Assembly (NCBI GenBank): GCA_028283725.1 | Contig: JAPWKC010000003.1 | Coordinates: 930,001-994,000 of the forward strand | DNA length: 64,000 nucleotides | Source: Neorhizobium sp. | GTDB taxonomy: Bacteria > Pseudomonadota > Alphaproteobacteria > Rhizobiales > Rhizobiaceae | Direction of reading: 5' to 3' | Shown here: positions 1 to 8,953 of the stretch, piece by piece | How the letters are laid out: the number at the start of each line of letters is the position of its first letter | Position numbering within the stretch: position 1 is the first letter of the stretch | Translations under genes and position numbers: made by a program | The notes under the pieces: model-generated | Told to the model about the DNA's origin: nothing | The model's database searches: none | The model's input: only the letters and a program-made list of their open reading frames with translations

Positions 1-2
1 AT

Positions 3-203
3 CCCTATCTCATTCTCGGTGTATCCCGCGACGACGATTTCGCGACGATCCGCAAACATTACCGGCTTCTCGTCTCCGAGCATCACCCTGACCGGCTGAT
101 CGCGCGCGGCGTGCCGGCGGCGCTTCATACGGCCGCCAACGAGCGCATGGCCGCCCTCAACGAAGCCTATGCCGAAATCGAGAAAGAGCGCCGCGCCGCA
201 TGA
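3..203 (+). CDS. DnaJ-domain co-chaperone, C-terminal part (5' end outside window)
   Basis: The reading frame is open from the window edge to the TGA at 201-203 and encodes about 66 residues of a J-domain. It has the helix II/III loop motif HPD (in EHHPDRL), which stimulates DnaK-type Hsp70 ATPases. The J-domain lies at the extreme C-terminus. That fits DjlA/TerB-DnaJ proteins, which carry the J-domain last, rather than classical DnaJ, where it is first. The N-terminal part cannot be seen, so the subfamily is inferred. Its stop overlaps the next gene's start (ATGA), so the two are probably co-translated. Confidence 0.75.
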   Translation, partial: PYLILGVSRDDDFATIRKHYRLLVSEHHPDRLIARGVPAALHTAANERMAALNEAYAEIEKERRAA

Positions 204-988
204 GCGATCTGATCGCCGATCATTCTGGCGCGCGCGTGATGCCGTCGCCCAACCATGGGCCGCGGGTCTGGGGCGAGGGGGCGGAAAACCAGGACGCCGA
301 CCGTCGCCCCGACATGATCCTTCTCCATTATACGGGCATGCCATCCGATGCAGGCGCGCTTGCGTGGTTGCGCAATCCGGCGAGCCAGGTGTCGAGCCAC
401 TATTTCGTCCAGCAGGACGGCATGATCATCCAGATGGTGCCGGAGACGCGCCGGGCCTGGCATGCGGGCAAGAGCGTCTGGGCCGGCGAGACCGACATCA
501 ATTCCTGCTCCATCGGCATCGAGATCGCCAATGCCGGCCATCCCGGCGGATTGCCCGATTACCCGGAAAAGCAGATCGCAGCGGTCGTCGAATTGTGTCG
601 TGATTGCGGCGAACGGTGGGGTATAAGCCCCGAACGGGTGCTTGGGCACTCGGATGTCGCGCCCGTCCGCAAGGTCGATCCGGGCGAAAATTTCCCATGG
701 GCATACCTGCATTCCAAGGGTATCGGGCACTTCGTCGAGCCGAGCCCGATTGGCGGTGGCCGGTTCTTCCATCAGGGCGAAAGCGGCCAGCCGATCGAGG
801 CCTTGCAGTCGATGCTGTCGCTCTATGGTTACGGTGTTGAGATCACAGGAAATTTCTGCGAGCGCACGAAAGGCGTCGTGGAGGCCTTCCAACGGCATTT
901 CCGTCCTGCACGCGTCGATGGTATCGCCGATTATTCGACTATCGATACGCTTCATCGTCTTCTGACGTCGCTGCCGCATTACAGCTGA
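200..988 (+). CDS. N-acetylmuramoyl-L-alanine amidase (AmiD-type, amidase_2 + peptidoglycan-binding domain)
   Basis: This 262-residue protein should cleave the bond between N-acetylmuramic acid and the stem peptide of peptidoglycan. Residues about 10-180 form an amidase_2 domain: LLHYTG carries the first zinc histidine, and VLGHSDVAP...DPGENFPW is the usual second ligand block. Residues about 195-255 resemble a PG_binding_1 domain (GQPIEALQSMLSLYGY). No signal peptide is evident, so it may act on recycled or cytoplasmic anhydro-muropeptides, or be exported by another route. The ATG overlaps the preceding DnaJ-like stop by 4 nt, so an operon is likely. It is followed by two short hairpins. Confidence 0.85.
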   Translation: MSDLIADHSGARVMPSPNHGPRVWGEGAENQDADRRPDMILLHYTGMPSDAGALAWLRNPASQVSSHYFVQQDGMIIQMVPETRRAWHAGKSVWAGETDINSCSIGIEIANAGHPGGLPDYPEKQIAAVVELCRDCGERWGISPERVLGHSDVAPVRKVDPGENFPWAYLHSKGIGHFVEPSPIGGGRFFHQGESGQPIEALQSMLSLYGYGVEITGNFCERTKGVVEAFQRHFRPARVDGIADYSTIDTLHRLLTSLPHYS

Positions 989-1005
989 ACAATGACGGTT
1001 TGAAA

Positions 1006-1047
1006 CCCCTTAAAACGAAGGGGTGAGGCGGCGTTTTGTGCGCCGCC
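1006..1047. terminator. two adjacent hairpins after the amidase gene
   Basis: CCCCTT/AAGGGG pairs at 1006-1011 with 1018-1023, and GGCGGCG/CGCCGCC pairs at 1027-1033 with 1041-1047. Neither is followed by a clean T-run, so this is at most a weak or Rho-assisted terminator. They could also be leader structures for the transglycosylase gene starting at 1227. Confidence 0.4.
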
Positions 1048-1226
1048 ACAGACTTACCGTATTAGGCCGCTCTAAAGGACCGGCGACGCAGCCATAGCAT
1101 GTAGAGCGGGCTGCTACTTTAAACCAACGGGGTCGTGTGATCCGCCGTGCCGTCATCCGGCGACGCGGCGAGAGGGCGTGCGTTATTCGCCCGCACACCT
1201 GCCGGTCCGGAGACGAACCAAACTCG

Positions 1227-1949
1227 ATGAACAAACTGGCTATTACAGCCGCGGCGGGCCTTGTCATGCTCGCCGCGACGACAGAACTCGTGCGTGCACA
1301 GGACGGCGGAGAGATGACCGTCTATACCAAGCCGCTGATCACCGAAAGCAGGGCGGCATCCGATGCCGGTTCCAAACCAGACGGGCCGCGCGACAATGCC
1401 CAGGAGATCAAACCCTGGGAAACCCGCGATACGGGGTTCGCCGCGCCTGACGACGTGACCAAGCGGATGGTCAGGCATCTGCATTACGCCGCGCTCATCG
1501 AGAAATATGCCGCCATGAACGGCGTGCCGGTCGAGCTTGCAACGGCCGTCATCCAGATCGAGAGCAATTTCCGTCCGACTGTTCGCGGCAGTGCCGGCGA
1601 GATCGGGCTGATGCAGGTCAAGCCGGCCACGGCGCGTCTGATGGGCTATCGGGGTTCCGATTACGGGCTTTTCGACCCGGAGACCAATATCCGATTCGGG
1701 ATGAAATATCTGGCTGGCGCCCACGCGCTTGGCGACGGCAAGATCTGCGGCACGATCCTCAAATACAATGCCGGCCATGGCGCCAGACGGATGAACCCGG
1801 TGTCGCAGCGCTACTGCAACCGGGTGAAGTCGGTGATCGCTCAAAGTGACGAGGATGGCACGAGCGTGGTTGCGGATGTCTCTGGCCCGGCCGTTGCCTA
1901 TGGTCGCGCAGCACAGCTTTCGGCCAGCCACATGCCTTTGGTATTCTGA
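1227..1949 (+). CDS. Lytic transglycosylase (SLT domain), exported
   Basis: The 240-residue product starts with a basic residue and a hydrophobic stretch ending near VRAQ, a typical Sec signal peptide, so it acts in the periplasm. Residues about 90-220 are an SLT (soluble lytic transglycosylase) domain. The catalytic glutamate is in the IQIESNF motif, followed by GLMQVKP and the YNAG motif near the end of the fold. These enzymes cut the MurNAc-GlcNAc bond to give 1,6-anhydro ends. The frame is open upstream to a GTG at 1137, but that start would bury the signal peptide behind 30 arginine-rich residues, so the ATG at 1227 is preferred. Confidence 0.82.
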   Translation: MNKLAITAAAGLVMLAATTELVRAQDGGEMTVYTKPLITESRAASDAGSKPDGPRDNAQEIKPWETRDTGFAAPDDVTKRMVRHLHYAALIEKYAAMNGVPVELATAVIQIESNFRPTVRGSAGEIGLMQVKPATARLMGYRGSDYGLFDPETNIRFGMKYLAGAHALGDGKICGTILKYNAGHGARRMNPVSQRYCNRVKSVIAQSDEDGTSVVADVSGPAVAYGRAAQLSASHMPLVF

Positions 1950-1981
1950 TTCCGCAAACGGCTCTATGTCTTTGCTTTTAC

Positions 1982-2025
1982 GCAATTCCAGGCGAAAAAC
2001 CGGTTCCCACTCTCACCGGAATTGC
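1982..2025. repeat. Palindromic intergenic repeat (rhizobial type)
   Basis: GCAATTCC (1982-1989) is inverted as GGAATTGC (2018-2025) around an AAAAACCGGTT core. From memory, this pattern (CGCAATTCC...GGAATTGCTCTAG) resembles a short palindromic element scattered between genes in Rhizobium genomes. No second full copy is visible in this window, so the family assignment rests on recollection. Confidence 0.45.
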
Positions 2026-2084
2026 TCTAGAACCGTCTGACGCAGAAAAGACATTCGGCCGTTCGAATCGGAAAGGGCATGACA

Positions 2085-3287
2085 ATGGCGCAGGCAGCGG
2101 GAACCCACAGGTTCATCATCGTGGGAGCGGGGATGATGGGAGCCGCCGCGGCGCGGCATCTGTCGCAATGGACCGATGGTATCGCGCTGATCGGTCCGGG
2201 CGAACCTGTAGACATTGTCAGCCATCAAGGCGTCTTCGCCAGCCATTACGACGAGGCGCGCATTACCCGGACGATCGATCCCGATCCCGTCTGGGCGCGC
2301 CTCGCCAACCGCTCGATCGCCCGTTATGACGCGATTGCAGCGGAGAGCGGCATCGATTTCTATCACGAGGTCGGTTGCCTGATCGTCGGTCCGAAGCGGC
2401 AGGGGCAGCAGAAGTCTTATGTCGGCCATGTGCTCGATGCGGCCGGCCGGCTCGATGTTCCGGTCGAAACTCTCGCTGGCGCAGAGCTTGCTGGCCGGTT
2501 CCCGGCCTTCTCCTTCCAGGCTGACAGCGAGGGCGTCTGGGAGGCGAAAAATGCCGGGCATATCAACCCGCGCCGGCTGGTTGCAGCGCAGGCGCTGCTG
2601 GCTGAACGTCAGGGTGTCTCGCGCATTGTCGAAACGGTGACGGGGATCCGCCAGAGCGGCGATATCGTCGAGGTGACGACGGCGGAAGGTGCTGTGCACC
2701 GGGCGGAAAAAGTACTCCTGGCGGCCGGCGGTTTTTCCATTGGCGACGGACTCTTGCCGCGCTCTCTTAATCTGGAGGTTTATGCCCGCACCGTCGCGTT
2801 CTTCGAGATCGCACCCGACGATCAGGCGGCGCTGGCCGCGCTTCCGTCGCTGATCTGGAAGTGGACCGATGCGGATGACGGCATCTATCTCCTGCCGCCG
2901 GTGCGATATCCCGATGGCCGGACCTATCTGAAGATCGGCGGCGACCCCGACGACATACTCCTCAAGACGGAGCCGGAGGTGCGCCAATGGTTCCGGTCCG
3001 GCGGGCGCGAAACCACAAAGGCGCATCTGACTTCGGTCATGGAGCGGCTTATGCCGGCGCTCGATCTGACACACGCCTCTATAGCGGCCTGCGTGACCTC
3101 GTTCACGCCCACCAACTATCCGGCGATCGCCATGAGCGATGCGGACAGGATCGGCATTCTGACCGGCGGCTGCGGTGCGGCGGCGAAGAGCTCCGACGAG
3201 ATCGGCCGGCTCGGCGCCGAGCTGATATTGCACGGGCGGATCGTCGATGATGCCTATGGCGCGGATTTCCGTGCGGATTATCTCTGA
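2085..3287 (+). CDS. FAD-dependent oxidoreductase, DAO family (sarcosine/N-methyl amino acid oxidase-like)
   Basis: About 400 residues. The N-terminus has the Rossmann FAD-binding motif VGAGMMGAAAARHL, and the C-terminus has the second FAD contact typical of the D-amino acid oxidase family (GILTGGCGAAAKSS). The layout matches monomeric sarcosine oxidase or SolA-like enzymes, which oxidise N-methylated or D-amino acids with release of H2O2. The exact substrate cannot be read from the sequence. GAAAGGG at 2071-2077 is 1 nt from an ATG at 2079 but 7 nt from the ATG at 2085, so the second start is chosen. It appears to be a single-gene unit ahead of the RNase P RNA. Confidence 0.75.
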   Translation: MAQAAGTHRFIIVGAGMMGAAAARHLSQWTDGIALIGPGEPVDIVSHQGVFASHYDEARITRTIDPDPVWARLANRSIARYDAIAAESGIDFYHEVGCLIVGPKRQGQQKSYVGHVLDAAGRLDVPVETLAGAELAGRFPAFSFQADSEGVWEAKNAGHINPRRLVAAQALLAERQGVSRIVETVTGIRQSGDIVEVTTAEGAVHRAEKVLLAAGGFSIGDGLLPRSLNLEVYARTVAFFEIAPDDQAALAALPSLIWKWTDADDGIYLLPPVRYPDGRTYLKIGGDPDDILLKTEPEVRQWFRSGGRETTKAHLTSVMERLMPALDLTHASIAACVTSFTPTNYPAIAMSDADRIGILTGGCGAAAKSSDEIGRLGAELILHGRIVDDAYGADFRADYL

Positions 3288-3372
3288 CATACAGAGAGTT
3301 ATCGGCGAATATCTGTCGCAGGGGGCGTTGCGGCTCTGGCGTTCCGCTCGCATCTCGTTTATGCACCGCCTC

Positions 3373-3806
3373 GCCAGTTGGCCGGGCAGCCGCGCTTTAC
3401 AATGCCGAAAGGTGGTAGGGTGAGGAAAGTCCGGGCTCCACGGAAACACGGTGCCGGATAACGTCCGGCGGGGGCGACCCCAGGGATAGTGCCACAGAAA
3501 GGAAACCGCCCCGCTTTCCGATCCGCCTCTTCTATGCGGCGGATGGGATAGCGGGGTAAGGGTGAAAGGGTGGGGTAAGAGCCCACCGCGCCGCTGGTAA
3601 CAGGGGCGGCAAGGTAAACCCCACCGGGAGCAAAACCGAATAGGGATGACGCGGGTTTGGCGTAAGCCGGGCTACAGCCTGTTTCCGGGCCAGTCATCCG
3701 GGTGGGTTGCGCGAGGCGGCATGCAAATGTCGTCCCAGATGAATGGCTGCCGCGTCCCGATCTTCGGATCGGGGCCTTACAGAACCCGGCTTACAGGCCA
3801 ACTGGC
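3373..3806 (+). ncRNA. rnpB: RNase P RNA (class A)
   Basis: The catalytic RNA of RNase P, which matures tRNA 5' ends. The 5' strand GCCAGTTGGCC (3373-3383) pairs exactly with GGCCAACTGGC (3796-3806) to form helix P1. Inside are the near-universal blocks GAGGAAAGTCCGGGCTCC (from about 3420), the GGGTAAGGGTGAAAGGGTGG region near 3554-3575, and the 3' CTTACAGAACCCGGCTTACAG block. The length of about 434 nt fits alphaproteobacterial class A molecules. Ends are set by the P1 pairing. Its position just upstream of the dcw cluster is typical of Rhizobiales. Confidence 0.95.
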
Positions 3807-4179
3807 AATTTCTTCTCTTTGCGATTCCTGCGCGATCGGGCGATCAGCCCGACGCAATCGCTGCGTGCCGGTCGACATCCGAGCGGGCAAGGGCGGGTGC
3901 CCTATTTCTGAAAAAATATTCTGCCATTACCGTGCCTTAGGGTTTTTGACATGGCTGTTTTCATCCGTGCCGGGCAGTGGCGCCGGATGGCGAAAGTAAC
4001 CCTTTGTTAAACTTAACGGCCTATAAACAATTCCTTGTAGAGAGTGGCGCTGCAGTCTCTCTCGTGAATGCTCCGATTGCCCGATGTTGCCGAGATTGAG
4101 CGCTCACGCGCATCTGGCGGGCGTTGCGGGTGGCTGATTTTGGGCGCGGTTCGCGTCTTGCGTGGAAAGGGAATGCCGG
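3807..4179 (+). promoter_or_regulatory. 373-bp leader/promoter region of the dcw cluster; no mraZ
   Basis: No plausible coding frame lies here, and the space is too short for mraZ (about 430 bp) together with a promoter. It holds an AT-rich patch with TTGACA at 3946-3951 that could be a -35 element, although no good -10 follows at 17 bp. A TTAAACTTAAC motif sits near 4006-4016. The SD-like GGAAAGGGA at 4164-4172 serves rsmH. The promoter call is inferred from position. Confidence 0.4.
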
Positions 4180-5205
4180 ATGACGGCGAATGCAGGTGGC
4201 GATCAGGTTCAGTCCGATGGCGGGCCGGCTCGGCACATTCCGGTTCTGCTGAAGGAAGTCGTCGCTGCGCTTGAGCCGCGTGCGGGCGGCGTCATCCTCG
4301 ATGGTACGTTCGGTGCCGGCGGTTATACTCATGCGCTTCTCGATGCCGGGTCCGATGTGATCGCGCTCGATCGCGATCCGACGGCGATTGCCGCCGGGCA
4401 GTCGATGGTCGAGGATCGTGGTGGCCATCTGAGCCTCATCCATTCGCAGTTTTCCAAGCTTGCCGATCATGCTCCTGCCGAAGGGCTCGATGGCGTCGTG
4501 CTCGATATCGGCGTGTCGTCGATGCAGATCGATGAGGCCGATCGCGGCTTTTCCTTTCAGCGCAATGGTCCGCTCGATATGCGCATGTCGGTTTCGGGTG
4601 TGTCGGCCGCCGATGTCGTCAACCGGGCGAAGGTCGGCGACCTAATCCGGATTTTCGGGTTTCTCGGCGAAGAAAAGCATCCGGGCCGTATCGCGCGCGC
4701 AATCGAAAAGCGGCGCCTGACCGAGCCGTTCACCACGACGCGCGATCTGGCGAACCTCATCGAAAGCGTCAATCCGCGCAAGGCCAAGGACAAGATCCAT
4801 CCGGCGACGCGGGTATTCCAGGCGCTGCGCATTTTTGTCAATGACGAACTCGGCGAGCTGGCACAGGCGCTGTTTGCTGCCGAGCGTGCGTTGAAGCCGG
4901 GCGGGCGGCTTGTCGTCGTCACCTTCCATTCGCTGGAAGACCGGATCGTGAAACAGTATTTCGCCGACCGTTCCGGCAAGGCGTCAGGCTCTCGCCATCT
5001 GCCGATGGTGGAAGTGAAGGCTGCGATCTTCGATCCGATCGGCAAGGCGATGATTGCGGCGAGCGAAGAAGAATCGGCGATCAATCCGCGCGCCCGTTCC
5101 GCCAAGCTGCGTGCCGGCATTCGTTCGGAAGCCCCGTCGCGCGCTGCGGATTATTCGATCTTCGGCCTTCCCGATCTTGCCAGTCTCGCCACGATGGGAG
5201 CCTAA
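4180..5205 (+). CDS. rsmH: 16S rRNA m4C1402 methyltransferase RsmH (MraW)
   Basis: This 341-residue enzyme N4-methylates C1402 of 16S rRNA using S-adenosylmethionine and is the usual first enzyme gene of the dcw cluster. Family landmarks are [10 protein letters not shown] at the start, the SAM motif [27 protein letters not shown], the [11 protein letters not shown] block and [14 protein letters not shown] at 4162 is in frame, but the ATG at 4180 has GGAAAGGGA 7 nt upstream and matches the usual start. ftsL begins 4 nt after the stop, so translation is coupled. Confidence 0.95.
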   Translation: MTANAGGDQVQSDGGPARHIPVLLKEVVAALEPRAGGVILDGTFGAGGYTHALLDAGSDVIALDRDPTAIAAGQSMVEDRGGHLSLIHSQFSKLADHAPAEGLDGVVLDIGVSSMQIDEADRGFSFQRNGPLDMRMSVSGVSAADVVNRAKVGDLIRIFGFLGEEKHPGRIARAIEKRRLTEPFTTTRDLANLIESVNPRKAKDKIHPATRVFQALRIFVNDELGELAQALFAAERALKPGGRLVVVTFHSLEDRIVKQYFADRSGKASGSRHLPMVEVKAAIFDPIGKAMIAASEEESAINPRARSAKLRAGIRSEAPSRAADYSIFGLPDLASLATMGA

Positions 5206-5209
5206 CGGA

Positions 5210-5674
5210 ATGCTCAGGACACTCGACATCGTTCTGGTCCTGGTCATGACGGCAACCGCAGTCGTGACCTACACGATCAAGCATCGTGCCGACGAGAAGC
5301 TGGCGCAGGTGCGCAAGATCGACAGCGAGATCAAGCTGGAGAAGGACACGATCGATCTTCTGCGGGCCGACTGGGCGCTGCTCACCCAGCCGAACCGCCT
5401 CGATCACCTGATCGGCGTCTATGGTTCGGAACTGGCCTTGCAGCCGACCCAGCCGACCCAGCTTGCCATGCCGAGGGAGCTGCCGATGCTGCGCTCGCAG
5501 CTGCCGCAGCCTTCGACGACGATCGAAGACATCATCGCCGGCAACAACCCTGAAGTTGCCGCCGCGCTGAAGGGCGTTGCCGCCGCCAAGGCGAAGCCCG
5601 CCTCCAAGATACCGGTGCCTGTTGCCCGCAACGGTGCCCTCGACCCCAAGACAACCGGATCGGTGAAGCACTGA
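5210..5674 (+). CDS. ftsL: Cell division protein FtsL
   Basis: A 154-residue bitopic membrane protein with a short cytoplasmic tip, one transmembrane segment (residues about 4-22, IVLVLVMTATAVVTY) and a periplasmic coiled-coil (EKLAQVRKIDSEIKLEKD). The LLRADWALLTQPNRL motif is characteristic of alphaproteobacterial FtsL. The C-terminal tail is rich in A/K/P. FtsL works with FtsB and FtsQ to activate FtsW-FtsI at the septum. The ATG at 5210 follows rsmH by 4 nt, and its TGA shares one base with the ftsI ATG. Confidence 0.9.
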   Translation: MLRTLDIVLVLVMTATAVVTYTIKHRADEKLAQVRKIDSEIKLEKDTIDLLRADWALLTQPNRLDHLIGVYGSELALQPTQPTQLAMPRELPMLRSQLPQPSTTIEDIIAGNNPEVAAALKGVAAAKAKPASKIPVPVARNGALDPKTTGSVKH

Positions 5675-7419
5675 TGTCCTTCCTTTCGCGTATCATGGTC
5701 CTGAAAAGCAGAGCGCATTTCTCCGCTGGAGACCGCATGCGCGATCCGGCCAAATTTGCAACCTTCGAAGGCGTGCGCAAGCGCAAGGCCAAGCAGGCCA
5801 AGAACCGCGTCGGTCTGATGATCGCCGGGTTCGCGGTGTTCTACGTCGTCGTGGGTGGCCGGCTGGCGCAATACGGCGTGGCGGAAGCCGAGATGACGTC
5901 GAGCATCATGCCGGCCGACCGGCTCTTGGCCTCGCGGCCGGATCTCGTCGATCGCAACGGCGCGCTTTTGGCGACCGACGTGCGCACCGTTTCCTTGTTT
6001 GCCGAGCCGCACAAGATCGTCGATGCCGACGAGGTGATCGAGAAGCTCTCGACCGTGCTGCACGATATCGATGTGCGCCAGACCTATACGAAGCTGACCT
6101 CCAAATCGCATTTCCAGTGGCTGCGCCGCCAGCTGACGCCGAAGCAGCAGGGGCAGATCCTGGCGCTCGGCATTCCCGGCATCGGCTTCAGGCCTGAGAA
6201 GCGCCGCTTCTATCCGGGCGGCCCGACCGCCTCCCATATCGTCGGTTACGTCAATATCGACAATCACGGCGTTGCCGGCATGGAACGCTATATGGATCAG
6301 CAAGGCCTTGCCGATCTTGCCGCCGTCGGCATGACGTCCGACCGGCCGCTCGAGCCGGTGAAGCTCTCCATCGATCTGCGCGCCCAGGCGATCGTGCGTG
6401 ACGTCGTCTCCGAAGCGATCACCAAATATCAGGCGATCGGGGCGGGTGCCGTCGTTCTCGACGTGCATACGGGCGAGGTTCTCGCCATGGCGTCGGCACC
6501 GGATTTCGACCCGAACGATCCCGCAGCCGGCGGTGAGCAGGGCTGGTTCAACCGCATGTCGAACGGCACGTTCGAAATGGGCTCGACCTTCAAGTCGTTT
6601 ACCATCGCCATGGGCCTCGACGCCCGCAAAATTCGACTGAACGACCAGATCGATGCCCGTTTCCCGATCCGCATCGGTGGCTTCACCATCAAGGATTTCC
6701 ACGGCAAGGGCCGCTTCCTGTCGGTGCCGGAAGTCTTCCAGTATTCCTCCAATATCGGTACGGCGCGGATTGCCGATGCTGTCGGGCTCAACGAGCACAA
6801 GCAGTTCCTGACCAGTCTCGGCCTTCTCAACCGGATGAAGACGGAGCTGCCTGAGGTGGCGATGCCGAGCCAGCCGCGCGAGTGGAAGAAGATCAACTCG
6901 ATCACCATTTCCTTCGGCCACGGCGTCTCGACCACGCCGCTGCAGACGGCGGTTGCAGGGGCTGCGCTCGTCAATGGCGGCAAGCTGATCCAGCCGACCT
7001 TCCTGACGCGCTCCCGCGCTGCGGCCGACCAGGTGGCAAGCCAGGTGATCCAGCCGACGACCAGCAAGGACATGCGTTTCCTTTTCGAGTGGAACGGTGC
7101 CAACGGTTCCGGCCGCAATGCACGCGTCGACGGTTTCGATGTCGGCGGCAAGACCGGCACGGCCGACAAGGTCGTCAACGGTCGCTATGCGCATGACAAG
7201 AACTTCAATGCCTTCCTTGCGGCTTTCCCGATGAGTGATCCGCAATATGTGGTCTTGAGTTTTGCCGACGAGCCGAAGACGGACAAGGGCAATGGTGCGG
7301 CACTGGCCGCCACCTCGGCTGCGCCGATGGTCAAGGAGATCATCACCCGTGCCGCCCCCATTCTCGGTGTAAAGCCGAAATTCGGCAATGACGGCTCTGC
7401 CCTGCTTGTGTCTTATTGA
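5674..7419 (+). CDS. ftsI: Septal transpeptidase FtsI (PBP3)
   Basis: A 581-residue class B penicillin-binding protein that crosslinks peptidoglycan at the division site. One N-terminal transmembrane helix lies at residues about 46-66 (LMIAGFAVFYVVVGG), followed by a PBP dimerisation domain. The transpeptidase domain has all three motifs: STFK (serine nucleophile, about residue 304), SSN (in YSSNIGT) and KTG (in GGKTGTAD, about 493). The start overlaps the ftsL stop by 1 nt. A 73-nt gap separates it from murE. Confidence 0.95.
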   Translation: MSFLSRIMVLKSRAHFSAGDRMRDPAKFATFEGVRKRKAKQAKNRVGLMIAGFAVFYVVVGGRLAQYGVAEAEMTSSIMPADRLLASRPDLVDRNGALLATDVRTVSLFAEPHKIVDADEVIEKLSTVLHDIDVRQTYTKLTSKSHFQWLRRQLTPKQQGQILALGIPGIGFRPEKRRFYPGGPTASHIVGYVNIDNHGVAGMERYMDQQGLADLAAVGMTSDRPLEPVKLSIDLRAQAIVRDVVSEAITKYQAIGAGAVVLDVHTGEVLAMASAPDFDPNDPAAGGEQGWFNRMSNGTFEMGSTFKSFTIAMGLDARKIRLNDQIDARFPIRIGGFTIKDFHGKGRFLSVPEVFQYSSNIGTARIADAVGLNEHKQFLTSLGLLNRMKTELPEVAMPSQPREWKKINSITISFGHGVSTTPLQTAVAGAALVNGGKLIQPTFLTRSRAAADQVASQVIQPTTSKDMRFLFEWNGANGSGRNARVDGFDVGGKTGTADKVVNGRYAHDKNFNAFLAAFPMSDPQYVVLSFADEPKTDKGNGAALAATSAAPMVKEIITRAAPILGVKPKFGNDGSALLVSY

Positions 7420-7492
7420 GCGATGACAACGTGCGGGTGATTCTTCTCGAAGCCCGCCAGTCAATGACCCGTTGGTCAATGGAAACACTGCT

Positions 7493-8953
7493 ATGAAATT
7501 GCGCGATCTCGTCGGGCATGACTTCCCTGAATTGGCTGATCTCGTTTCGGGCCCAGCCGGCGATGTCGATGTGACCGGGCTGTCGTCCGACAGCCGCAAG
7601 ATCAAGCCGGGCATGCTGTTTGCAGCGCTTTCCGGCACCAAGGCTGACGGTTCGGCCTTCATTGCCGATGCCGCGTCCAAAGGCGCCGTTGCGGCGATCG
7701 CAGCGCATTCGTCCGATCTTGGCATTCCTGTTCTTGCCACAGACAATCCGCGTCGGCTTCTGGCGATTGCCGCCGCCCGCTTCTTCGGCGCACAGCCTGA
7801 GACGATGGTGGCCGTCACCGGTACCGCCGGAAAAACTTCGGTTGCCTCCTTCGTCCGGCAAATCTGGGCGTTTGCCGGCCATCCGGCAGCGCAGATCGGC
7901 ACGACCGGCGTCGTGTCTCCGACCCGCAACGACTATGGCTCGCTGACGACGCCGGACCCGGTTGAGCTTCAGCGGCTTCTTGCCGAGCTTGCCGCCGAGG
8001 GCGTCACCCATGCGGCGATGGAAGCCTCAAGCCACGGGCTCGACCAGAGCCGTCTCGACGGCGTCAGGCTCGCGGCTGCCGGTTTCACCAATCTCGGCCG
8101 CGACCATATGGATTACCATCCGACGGTCGAAAGCTACATGGCCGCCAAGATGCGGCTCTTCGATACGCTGATGCCGAAGGGCGCGCCCGCCGTGATCTTT
8201 TCCGACGACGCGTGGTCGCACGAGGCGATCCGGGTGGCGAAGGCTTCGGGCCTCGATGTCCGCACCGTCGGCCGCAAGGGCGATTTCCTCACTTTGAAGC
8301 GCGTCGAGCATTTCCGCCACAAACAGATGGCGGAGATCCATTCGGGTTCGGAGATCTTCGAGGTCGATATTCCGCTTGCCGGCGATTTCCAGATCGCCAA
8401 TGCGCTGGTCGCAGCCGGTCTTGCCATCTCGACGGGCGTTGCCGTGCCTGTCGCGATGCGGGCCTTGGAAAAGCTGATCGGTGCGTCGGGCCGGCTCGAA
8501 CTCGTCGGCCATACGAAGGACGGCGCGCTCGCCTATGTCGATTATGCCCACAAGCCGGATGCACTGGAAAACGTGCTGACCTCGGTTCGTCCGTTTACCA
8601 CCGGTCGCGTCGTCGTTGTCTTCGGTTGCGGCGGAGATCGCGACAAGGGCAAGCGGCCGATCATGGGCGAGATCGCCACGCGTCTCGCCGATGTGGTGAT
8701 CGTCACCGACGACAATCCGCGCTCGGAAGTGCCGGAGGTGATCCGCTCGGAAATCATGGCTGCGGCACCCGGTGCTGTCGAGATCGGCGATCGCGCCGTG
8801 GCCATCCGGCATGCGGTGAAACTGCTTCATGCGGGCGATACGCTGATTGTCGCCGGCAAGGGACATGAGGAAGGGCAGACGATCGGGACCACGGTCCTGC
8901 CGTTCTCCGATCATGTCGAACTGCGCAAGGCTATGGAGGAACTGGCATCGTGA
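7493..8953 (+). CDS. murE: UDP-MurNAc-L-Ala-D-Glu:meso-diaminopimelate ligase MurE
   Basis: A 486-residue cytoplasmic ATP-dependent ligase that adds meso-diaminopimelate to the peptidoglycan precursor. It shows the Mur ligase order: an N-terminal UDP-binding domain with [13 protein letters not shown], a central ATPase domain with the P-loop TGTAGKTSV, and a C-terminal domain containing DNPRSEVPE, the DNPR signature that binds diaminopimelate rather than lysine. An in-frame TTG at 7472 exists, but the ATG at 7493 (MKLRDL) fits the family. Its TGA overlaps the GTG start of murF. Confidence 0.95.
   Translation: MKLRDLVGHDFPELADLVSGPAGDVDVTGLSSDSRKIKPGMLFAALSGTKADGSAFIADAASKGAVAAIAAHSSDLGIPVLATDNPRRLLAIAAARFFGAQPETMVAVTGTAGKTSVASFVRQIWAFAGHPAAQIGTTGVVSPTRNDYGSLTTPDPVELQRLLAELAAEGVTHAAMEASSHGLDQSRLDGVRLAAAGFTNLGRDHMDYHPTVESYMAAKMRLFDTLMPKGAPAVIFSDDAWSHEAIRVAKASGLDVRTVGRKGDFLTLKRVEHFRHKQMAEIHSGSEIFEVDIPLAGDFQIANALVAAGLAISTGVAVPVAMRALEKLIGASGRLELVGHTKDGALAYVDYAHKPDALENVLTSVRPFTTGRVVVVFGCGGDRDKGKRPIMGEIATRLADVVIVTDDNPRSEVPEVIRSEIMAAAPGAVEIGDRAVAIRHAVKLLHAGDTLIVAGKGHEEGQTIGTTVLPFSDHVELRKAMEELAS

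Noticed and set aside
3359..3999. Several short open frames across 3.36-4.0 kb
   Set aside because: They fall inside or beside the RNase P RNA, whose P1 pairing and conserved blocks explain the sequence.
4100..4180. Possible MraZ-type TGGG/GCGGG repeats before rsmH
   Set aside because: Spacing is irregular and the G-rich words are expected by base composition; no mraZ is adjacent.
5419..7929. An 836-codon open frame on the minus strand across ftsL, ftsI and murE
   Set aside because: It is the antisense of three well-identified genes in GC-rich DNA. Its product is low-complexity and Arg/Gly/Asp-rich, with no family motifs.
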